From: Polytrichum commune
Taxonomy: Eukaryota > Streptophyta > Polytrichopsida > Polytrichales > Polytrichaceae
Reading direction: 5' to 3'
DNA length: 64,000 nt
NCBI GenBank assembly: GCA_950295325.1
Contig: OX485809.1
Location: forward strand, 11,594,001 to 11,658,000
Shown: positions 54,991-64,000 of the stretch, piece by piece
How positions within the stretch are numbered: the stretch's first letter is position 1
Layout of the letters: each line of letters opens with the position of its first letter
Notes under the pieces: generated by a model
Seen by the model: only the letters and a program-made list of their open reading frames with translations
Database searches by the model: none
Told to the model about the DNA's origin: nothing
Position numbers and translations under genes: made by a program

Positions 54991-56070
54991 TACGCGAACC
55001 ATGATTGAAATCGTCGGATCGTCAAGCTGGTAACGTTCAAAGCCGCCGGAATAAATTGCAACAACTGTGGCCGAGATCAGGTCAAGATGAAGAGCAGCTG
55101 AATCGAAAGTTCAAGGACACAGGTATGTACTCGGGTGTGGAGACGGCCATGTGAGCCATCACCAGTTCGGCCAAGTTCGCTGAATATGCTTAATGAACGG
55201 AAAATCCAATCTTCAAACCAGATCTGGATTTATCAGATAGTCAAGCCGATAACGTTTCAAAGACGCCTGAATGGATCGCCACAACTGCTCTCTTGCAACT
55301 TGGGCCGAATTCAGGTCAAGTTGAAGAGCAGCTAAAGCCAAGGTTCAAGGACATACGTACATAGACGGCCATGGGAGTCATGACCAGTTTGGTCCACCTT
55401 GTAATGTGTTCACTCAATGTGCTAAATGATGAACATAGCAACATCCAATCTTCAATCCAAATTTTGAAATCATCGGGTTGTCAAGCTGGTAACGTTTCAA
55501 AGCCGCCGGGACGAATTACAACATCGAGCATCTTGCATTAACTGTGGCCGAGCTCAGGTCAGGTGGGGTCAAGTTGAAGAGCAGCTGAAACCAAGGTTCA
55601 TGGACACGGTATATAGACAGTGATGGGAGGAGTCGTCACCAATTTCGTCGATTTTGCAATATCTCTTCTTCGCTCAGCATCATCGAGCATCTTGGATTAA
55701 ATGTGGCCGATCTGAGTCAAGTGGGGTCAAGTTGAAGAGCAGCTGAAACCAAGGTTCATGGACACGGTATATAGACAGTAATGGGAGGAGTCGTCACCAA
55801 TTTCGTCGATTTTGCAATGTCTCTTCTTCGCTCAGCGTGTTTAATGAACATAACATCTAATTCTCAATTCATCTTTGGAATCATCGGATAGCCAAGTTGG
55901 GAACGTTTCAAAGGCTCGCCTGAATGAATGAATGAATGATTGCGGCACAACAACAAAACTAGGTACTTTCTTGCAATTGTGGCCAATCGAGCTCAGATCA
56001 AGTTGAAGAGCGGTTGAATAAGAGGTATATGTCGACAGCACCAAATTTGGTCTAGTTTGCAAAAACGTGC
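54991..56070. repeat. degenerate tandem array, period about 220-240 bp
   Basis: Units share a block like CAAGCTGGTAACGTTTCAAA (near 55022, 55243, 55481 and 55892) and a block like GGTCAAGTTGAAGAGCAGCT (near 55080, 55313, 55568, 55729 and 55998). The stretch 55566-55680 is duplicated almost exactly at 55736-55850. A lone unit piece recurs at about 56520-56605. No unit has a conserved open frame I could recognise. An (AATG)n run lies at about 55922-55938. Confidence 0.8.
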
Positions 56071-57416
56071 TTGCTCTATAGAGTTATCCGTAGAGTCCCT
56101 CAAAGTGAGCCGAAACCGTGGGTCTGATCCTTCTAAGTTCTTTGAGAAAACGTTCTATTACGAGCTCGTTAGTTTGTCTTGTATTGGAGCTTATTTTGAA
56201 AGTTGGGTGCAAATTTTGGAACTTTTTGTTTGCACCTCTCAAATATTGTGAGCATTTTAAGATCTAAAATAGGGTACTATGCGCGTGGGACTTGCTATCC
56301 TAAATCTTGGATCGGTCTAATAAAAGCTAGCTTGGCTCACTTATCCTAGTAGGACAAAGCTAGAAAACCGGTTTTTAATAGCCCAACACCAATCTTTGCA
56401 TATGGTGATTCAAACATCAAGAAAACTTGGTGACTTTGTGTCGATTCCCATAAACTAGGGGTTTAGTACTAAACCCATAATTTTACATTACAACTAATTA
56501 ACTCTAATGTGCTTAATAACTTAACATCCAATTTTTGGTCCATATTTGAAATCATAGGATCGTCAAACTGGTAACGTTTCAAAGCCACCGGAATGAGTTG
56601 CAACAACTAGGACCCCAGGTGGCAACTCATGTATGCAAGGGTTAACTTAGTGTTTTTTTAAGAAGTCGATTTATAGCTAAGGTTCAAAATATTAGAAGTC
56701 TTAATAAGAAGAATACGGTTGTACTTTACAAATTTTATTTCATTAGAAGATATTATAACAAATTTCTTTCTAATATGATTTTTTGAACGTTTTAGGAGAC
56801 CTAAGGGTTCTACAGATGACCCTTTGTAAAGAAATTTTACTTATCATAAGTTCACAAAACAAATTTTGGAAGTCCAAAACGTTGAAGATCTAGATGCCTA
56901 TGGTGTCATTAGATTGCTTTCAATGTCCTCTTTGTACACATGTTTCAAGTCAACTCTTAGGAGCATTAGAAGGCAATAACAAGGAGCTATTTTGAAAAGA
57001 AGTGTTGAAACTCTGGGGGTCAAGGACATGGGTATGTAGACAGCCATGGGAATCATCGCCGATCTAATCAAGTTTGCAAACTACCATGATTACCATGATT
57101 CATGAAGGTTTGAAAGCTTGATTGGCATCTAGGTAGAAATTGGCCCTGTTTTGGATCCATAACCGGTTCCTCATCCAAGTAGACAACACTTCCAAGCCTT
57201 GAACACCACAATTAAGTTTATTATCTACCCATTATCTGCGGCACCAAGACTCAAGAATTTACAGGGATATGCAATTTGCGAAGCAAGTATGGGTAGTAGT
57301 ATACCATCTTGGACTCGTTGAAGAACCCAAAGGATCTGAGTGGTTGGATGAATAAATGACTAGCAGATATTAGTCATTTCTTTTTATTAAAACAGATAGC
57401 AGACAACACATGTACA
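56071..57416. other. noncoding DNA
   Basis: Contains an outlying piece of the tandem array (56520-56605, GGTAACGTTTCAAAGCCACC) and a fragment at 57000-57070 resembling the array's GACGGCCATGGGAGTCATGACC stretch. Otherwise AT-rich with no recognised gene. Confidence 0.4.
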
Positions 57417-57630
57417 TTACCGAACATATTGATCAGGTCCAGGCAGGATGATAATGTGACTCCTCGTATCTAATGAGATGAGATGCGTCAGCAAAAAAGC
57501 ACTCGGCCTGCCTACTACAGTTAAGTTATTATCTATGGCACTAAGACCCAGGATTGTACAGGGAAATGTTATCTGCAAATCAAGCATGGGTAAGTAGTAT
57601 ACCATCTTGGACTTATTGAAGAATCCAGCA
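57228..57630 (-). repeat. duplicated segment, spacing about 300 bp
   Basis: 57228-57330 and 57530-57630 share the order ACAGGGA.ATG, GTATACCATCTTGGACT and TTGAAGAA(C/T)CC. The second copy overlaps a minus-strand open frame (57740-57417) whose middle, GVPEAAQAAGFFNKSKM followed by a GT donor-like sequence, might be an exon. I do not recognise the protein. Confidence 0.4.
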
Positions 57631-57740
57631 GCTTGAGCAGCTTCAGGGACACCTTTGTGTGGAGTAGTAGTCGAAATGACAGCAGAGGTGCTTAATACTA
57701 CGATCATGCTTTTGTCAAGAACATGCCGCTTTGCTTCCAA

Positions 57741-59777
57741 ACCTGGGCTTTAATGCCCCTGATTTTCAAGCAGAGGTAACATATCCTTCATACATAAACT
57801 CCAATTTTTGAAACACGAAAAGTAAAATCACACTTTTACTGCATGTGCTCACCTACGAACTCTGGTCATTTGCAAGCAGGATGTGAACATTGAAATGAAG
57901 GCAATTATGTCCAAGTACGTAGACCTAACAAACACATCTGGACACGTGTCTTGAAGGATCCGCTGTGACTGACGGACAGAAACAACTTACTAGATGAAAA
58001 AGTCCAGCTACATAAGTTGCACATTTCTGCTTTTGGGAGACCCACCTGCACTTATCTGAAGTTTCTCTACCAGTCTAGCATCCTTTGTGTGTTACTCAAC
58101 TCCTAAGGGCTTCAGTCAACAAGTTACATCTGCCTCAGGCCAAGAGACAACCCCGCTCGTAGATTTTGCCCCTCAGATTTTGCAATCTTGGCAAACTTTT
58201 GGAAAACTTGCTACTACACAAGGATTCCTAGGCATATGTGTAGGCTTTAAGTGGGTTCATTTCTTGATTGAACACTGATGTTTTGAGTGGTATATGATTT
58301 GCAATTGAGAATGGACACCAAAATGACTCATGTTCCAATAAGATTGGACAATGTGCTCAAAATTTAGACACCATTCTAGATTTGATTGTTAACACACTCA
58401 GGAGTGCCTTCACTTCAAGAGAAAGAGAATCTTCAGTTTGACCTCTTCTAACTTTAGCACATCTCTAAAACTTGAAATGACAATCTTTGTGGTACATTGC
58501 AATTGCTAACTAGATGAGACAAATTCCTAGCCGATCCAGCAACCAACATCTGTGGAGTTGGCAGTGCCCACAATCAGGCACATACCTTACCAAACCAAAT
58601 AATCTTCCAACCATCCAATCTAGTGCTCAACAGCACCGAAACAAAACAAAACAAAACAAAACCTTATATATTATTTTATTATTTTATTTAAAAAAAACTC
58701 TGGGACAAAACTGTAGAATGAGAAGCTCCTATCTCTCACCCTTAAAATCTGATCAGTAATGATTTTTCTGTGGGACTGGTGTCGACCTGTTTATAAACCC
58801 CACATATCCCAGGTGGATTTAGGACTGGATATTCCTAAATCAACTGATTCGTCTCTCATTCGGAATGGTTATGCAAGAGAAGCATCGCCAAGTTAGCATT
58901 TCTCCACCCCCTCTGAATTATCTCAACTATACTGGCATTGGTAGCTTTGTCAGGGAGGTCCTTAAAGTGAGAATCTCTTTACGGTGAAGACATTCTGCTG
59001 TTCCAAACTGAGCATCACAGGCCATGGTCACAAACTGATCAAAATAGAGTAGACTCCACACTTCTGAAATCGACGATCAGCCACTAAAAAAGTGGCAGGC
59101 AGAAGTAGGGAACAACACCCAATTATGTTGACTATTGAGATTAGAATCATTAACAACAGTAGTCCCTTTCAACACATTTATTTTGATATCCATTCTAGAA
59201 CTGCACCTAACCACCCACCACTATAATATGGATGTCCGAGTAAGATAACTGACTGACTTAGGCTGCTTACCTTGGCTGAGAAATGTTAATGGACTTGAAT
59301 AATTTCTTTTGCATTTCAGCACAATTGCTCATATGATTTGTCTCTACTCAGATGGCTGGATGAGTACTATTCAATAAAGAGGTTGAGACACAGGTAGATG
59401 AGTGGGTTCATTTCCTTTAATTGATCAAGAATTATCGCCTCTAATTGCTAATGACAAGTGACTGCATCAGTACCTTATCACCGGCTGTCTTTATGCAGTA
59501 ATTGCAACAATATGAAGCAACTTCAAACTTGCAAGATTTAGCCAGGGACCCATCATATTTGGCTTCTCAGCCAAAGTTGTATGTATCTTAAAGAGCTCAG
59601 AAGTTCCAACAATTCATCATCAATTTTGTTCCTACACAAAGCTAAGGAGTCCAAGTTTACTTCCAAGGACATCATTGTTGAAAGCCACCATAGTGATATA
59701 TAGTGGCACATTTACAGAAAATACCTACACTTTTGTTACAGAACTTCAAGCTTCTGCTGCAATTGTCTGGTTGATGT
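57741..59777. other. noncoding DNA with inverted and direct family A repeat copies
   Basis: 58295-58400 is an inverted family A copy (ACACCAAAATGACTCATGTT), and 59115-59285 is a direct copy (CAATTATGTTGACTATTGA). An (AAAAC)n run lies at 58638-58662. No gene recognised; this includes the 3' flank of CDIN1. Confidence 0.45.
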
Positions 59778-62001
59778 TCACGGCCTGGCTTTCACAGGCA
59801 GTTTGGTCAAACAGTAAACCTCACTCTTGTCAGGGAATTGATCCATGAGAAGAATATCCGGATTGTCATTAAGCTCATCAATGTAACCAAACCAGTATAT
59901 GACCATTCCAGGCCCAAACCTGTTGACATAACTGCACAAAGCAGATCCAAAAAGTAATCAGCCAAAACCTCTTCTACGAGCTTAACCAATTTAAAGATTT
60001 CAAGTAATCCACTAAGCCTGCTAGTAATTTGGCAACCTGCAGACAAAACGAACACAAAGGAAGTTTTGTGGGAAAAACTTTGACCAGAAATGTTGATGAG
60101 ACTCTCATCAAGTTCAATATAATTGTGATGAAAATGAAGCATTCCTACTCAGATGAGACACTGGTAATCATAATCTTGATATCATGAGGACAACTCATTA
60201 ATACAATGTATCTGCAAGTTACTGAAATGCCTCAAGTACCTTTGAAATTGGTCGCTGCCTTGGGCTTTGTGAGTATATTCATCTCCAAAAGAGGCCTTGC
60301 TGTCAATCCAGTTTACCATACGACCCTGCACACCTATCGGAGCCTCCAGCTTTACATCAGGGGTTTTGCTAAATCCAGCTGCTCTTAAATCATCCTCTGA
60401 CTGGTAAGAGATTCCTAATTCCTGGAGTTTCTCGTACAGGAACATTTCATATCTGAACAGTAAACATAGCATCAATAATCAGATCAAGGAAAGCTAGGAG
60501 AACACCTGAACACAATTGAAAATAAACTCAAACAGCAGCAAAATCCTATGAAATTGCTTCAGCACACTGCTGTCTTAGATCCCTGAGGTCAAAGACACAC
60601 AAGAACCTCATCACTTCAAACCATTCACCTTAAAACGTTTGAGTTTAATGGGACAAGTAAATAGACTGTTTGGGTTGGAAATCTTACTCCAATCCAGTAA
60701 CTCTTCGAATAGTCTCCACAGCAGGAGAACTCACGGTGTCATTGTCAATGCAGCGAAAGATGTCTGCACCAAGCCTTGCTTTTGAAACTGTAGCTGGAGA
60801 AAATTCATTTACTGCATCAAGCACCTTGTCTGAGACAAGGGATTCTGGCAAATATGACGGATCCTTGAGACAGGCACTCACCTGATGCTTTTGCAGGCCT
60901 GCCATGTGCTCTAACAGGATCCGCATCAAAAGGCACGGTGGGACATCAAAATCCCTACTGATCTGCAATATGTCATCCCCAGCTATGTACCTTCACATAC
61001 AGAAGAGTTACAACACCAATCAGAGATCTTGGAGATATCTGTGTGCATGTCCATCCCATCACTTTGACCTTGTCATTTGAAATTAAAAAGGTAAAATTTA
61101 AAAAAAAGCATAAATTTAAAATTTCAGAAAGTACATCAAAGCCGAGGTGGACCTTAAATTTGCATATAAATTCTCCATAATTGGAGCTGAACCCTAACAA
61201 GCTCCCAAACTTGTACATATTGTGTAAACAACAGAGCACTTCCACACACAGGAGAGTTATAGCACCAATCAGACGTCTTGGATATATCTGTGTGCATCTC
61301 AATCCATCACTACGACCTTCTATTGGACCGTATTCTTATCTAAATCCAAGAAAGACACATATAGATTGAAGATTTCAGAAAGTACATCAAAGCCAAGTTG
61401 AGCCTTGTACAAGTATGTTTGCAAGTCAAATTGCCACGATGGAGCTGAACCCTAATAGCCCCAAAACTTGTAAGTATCTTGTAAACAATACATACAGACA
61501 TCCATAAGAAAGAAACGAAAAGCTAAGACAGGGGAGATAACCACTCCAATGACCAAAGAGATCAATACTTAATAAAGTCCAGATAAAGCAGGGGGGAACA
61601 AAAGAGAATCAACAATCAGGTGAATGAAAGAAGAAAGCCATCTCCCACAACTCACCACTAGCTTCAATAAAGTACAACAACCCATAATTCAGACAAAACA
61701 GAGCTGCACGCAGATTACCATGTTCAGAATTTCACAATGGCTGGCCAATGATTCGCTCATGCCAATGCATGTAAAATGCAGACCCACAAAAGAGAACCCA
61801 CCTCGTGATATACTCTTGGATTCGCTGCCGCCCACGAAACTTATGATGCTGCAGCCTCAGTTGGCGCGAGCTTTCTTGAGACTTGATAGCCACCACGGTG
61901 TCGAATTGCACCCATGGGTATTTCTCACGGACAGCTCGCAATGTCCTCTCATCATTCTGCAAAAGAGTCTCACGGAGCTCCGCGTACACGGCTGCCTTCA
62001 T
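59778..62001 (-). CDS. CDIN1: CDAN1-interacting nuclease 1 homolog (C15orf41 family)
   Basis: Four minus-strand exons (62001-61802, 60990-60688, 60452-60240 and 59931-59778) join in frame to 289 residues; the human protein has about 281. The C-terminal half is the PD-(D/E)XK nuclease fold. KTPD supplies the aspartate at 200, NWIDSK the aspartate at 218 and lysine at 220, followed by ASFGDEYTH, DQFQSYVNRFGPGMVIYW and GYIDEL. The N-terminal half (RQRIQEYITRYIAGDDIL, ISRDFDVPPCLLMRILLEH) is the family's helical region. The last intron must splice at TGTGCAG before 59931 to keep SYVNRFGPG. In animals CDIN1 binds codanin-1 and is linked to erythroid disease; its role in plants is unknown. The E-x-K position of the animal family is D-x-K here. 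Intron 1 contains a tandem duplication. Confidence 0.93.
61003..61495. repeat. tandem duplication in CDIN1 intron 1
   Basis: Two diverged copies of about 250 bp. The anchor CACCAATCAGA.(A/G)TCTTGGA and ATATCTGTGTGCAT occurs near 61014 and 61265; AAGTACATCAAAGCC occurs near 61129 and 61380; GGAGCTGAACCCTAA occurs near 61184 and 61441. Noncoding. Confidence 0.8.
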
Positions 62002-64000
62002 CTCATGTACTCTGTCAGATCTTAATTATCCAAGGTAAGTCTCAGCTTCAAGACCTCCAACAACGATTTCACCCCATTCTCATCCAATTCTCCGCCTTTT
62101 GCTTTCCGCTTCATCAATTACTTCAATCCCAAATGCTACCACCATAACCTCCGTCATAACCTCCATTTACCAGATGCATTCCTACCTGCTCAATCCGCAG
62201 AATGTAATCACCTTGACCTGTGCAACATCTCAATTCCCCTGCAAAACCATCGCTCGATTTCACAGATGGTGTACAAAGACGTGTAAGGCAAGGGTTGCAG
62301 AGCTGGGAGGAGGCAAGTCATCACCAAACTGTTGAAGTACATGTCCACTTGCGCCCACAGTAACAACAATCCTAGTACATCCATCTCCTCTCCACACAAA
62401 CACTCTCGTGACCAGAACCTCTCCCCGCTCCAAACTACCCTACGTTAGAAACCCCATCGCCATAACCTAAACCCTAAAAGCCGACGTTGAACTATTCCAC
62501 ATACGATGAATTCTCCCTATTCCACCTACGAAACAGGTACACGGAATCGCCTGGTGATCCACATCCAGAATGAAACAGGTTAGTTTCTGTATGATTGGAA
62601 TTTCTCGTCACCCTCGGAACCCCATTGCGAACCTTAAACCCTAAAACTACTGTTACATTTCTCACAGATGAAGAATTCTACCACCGTGGTATAGGGAACT
62701 GAAGTAGAGAAAATTTGCCCGGAATCGCGCATTCAGCAGGGAAAAAAACGCTTTGAGATTGTGCAGATCACGGAAGAGAGGGAAAGAAATTGATGTGACA
62801 AGATTTGAAAATCAAGTGCGATGCAGCTGCGACGCGATGGATGCAATGCGAGTGACGAGGACCTCTTCTGCTTGAGCTTCGTCCCTAAAGTGGAACTCTG
62901 AGTGAGTCAGAGGCCAAATCCTTTTCCAGGGACTCATTATTTTCATCGCCACTCTAAGGTATGCGGGTGTTATTCGGTTACTCTTCTTAATCGGATACCT
63001 ATAGTGTGGTTGGTGTGTTATTAGGTGAGCATCAAAGAACAAACACCATAAAGATACATATTTGAAAGAGTATGGACTGGGTCTTCAACTTTTATTGGCT
63101 AATGTCTTGTTAGGGACAGAGACTATGTGATCACTTTTGGCCTTGGACATTGGTTCTTAAGAATGAACGTAGTGGGTGGATGAGAAAAATATCATTGGAT
63201 GAAATTATTTTGACTTTGTCACTTGCAGTTTGTGAAGACTAAAGATTGAGCACAAACAAAGTGACTGTGCAACTCCTTAAAGTTACACAATCGGTGGACT
63301 AATACAAAGATATTGGACCTTCATTTGATTGTCATAATGTTTGTGGGTAAGCTTATGTGAGGGTATCTCAAATATATGGATATTTTATTTCCTATTCTCT
63401 ATTTAACCTTGTGACTTTTTCTTTTCTTATTCCTTTCTTCCATTTTTTTCTTGTGAAGATTTTTATTAAATTATTTTGAGAGCTTTTTTACCTAGAGTCG
63501 ACTTGGTATCTCTTTTCTAGTGCATATTCTACTTGTTTTCTTTTAATAACTATTCATTCTTTTGAGATATTATTCAAAATTCACAAGGTCGTTACTTGAA
63601 ACCATCTTTTATGCCACTTATTTATTGCCTATGTCCCAAACTTGGGATAAAGGCATTGACGGAACACCACTTGAGCAGGTATAGGCATTGAAGAATGGAA
63701 TGTAGGGTGAATGTAAAAGAGTTAAGTAGAATAGAGGGTGAAATACATACTAAAGGATACAAGCATTGATAGGACAAAGCCGCTCATAGTGAACCTACTT
63801 GTTAACTACTCCACACTAAAAAAATAGACACGATTGGAAGAACATGTATATTTAGTTAAGGAATCAATAAACATGCACTTCCAATAACCACGGCTAAATA
63901 TAATAACAAATAAATACAAGTGTGGCATGTGCACCAATTGGAAGTTTTTGGTTACCATAGTGTAATAAGATTATAATATCTAGTGCAAAATAAATTATGA
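62002..64000. other. CDIN1 upstream region and intergenic DNA
   Basis: The first few hundred bases probably hold the CDIN1 promoter and leader; AAACCCTAAAA-type motifs (62470 and 62640), common near plant gene starts, occur here. Beyond 63050 the DNA is AT-rich and no gene was recognised. Confidence 0.4.

Noticed and set aside
1-64000. tRNA and rRNA genes
   Set aside because: None could be recognised by eye; a dedicated tRNA and covariance-model scan was not possible, so small RNA genes may be missed.

Overview
The window is nuclear DNA of a land plant. Its genes have many small GT-AG exons, the DNA is AT-rich, and the families present (phi-class glutathione transferase, plant-type DGAT2, plant KDM5-like demethylase sequence, a non-chromodomain Ty3/gypsy element) fit a streptophyte. 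I cannot name the species. Nothing in the window specifically argues for a flowering plant.

Host genes recognised (exon chains checked for frame and splice sites by eye): a phi-class GST on the + strand (1212-3956, 3 exons); ZPR1, the zinc-finger eEF1A chaperone, on the - strand (14101-5441, 16 exons, one with a GC donor); DGAT2 on the + strand (47597-52057, 9 exons); a small - strand gene (54468-54001) joining a linker-histone-like domain to an arginine/histidine-only tail, i.e. protamine-like; and CDIN1/C15orf41, a PD-(D/E)XK nuclease-fold protein, on the - strand (62001-59778, 4 exons). GST and ZPR1 converge. These are unrelated housekeeping or metabolic genes, not a pathway cluster.

From about 15.7 to 38.4 kb lies a nested transposon island. 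A Harbinger-like MITE (15711-21909) is split by a 5.7-kb hAT element (15789-21495) with an exact 8-bp target duplication. The hAT carries a transposase gene broken by two in-frame stops, plus a captured piece of a KDM5-type JmjC histone demethylase gene. Just downstream is a complete, apparently very young Ty3/gypsy retrotransposon (21998-33445) with two 2119-bp LTRs that look identical, GATGT target duplications and one uninterrupted gag-pol frame. Only 477 bp further on is a solo LTR of the same family in inverted orientation (33923-36041, duplication CCAGG). This gives a 2.1-kb inverted repeat. Beyond it are a relic enolase exon and a decayed pogo-like transposase (36834-38428).

The rest (38.4-46.5 kb, 52-54 kb, 56-59.7 kb, 62-64 kb) is mostly noncoding. 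It holds short dispersed repeats of several apparently lineage-specific families, a 180-codon orphan ORF at 40660, and a degenerate tandem array at 55.0-56.1 kb. One dispersed family also sits in introns of GST, ZPR1 and DGAT2.
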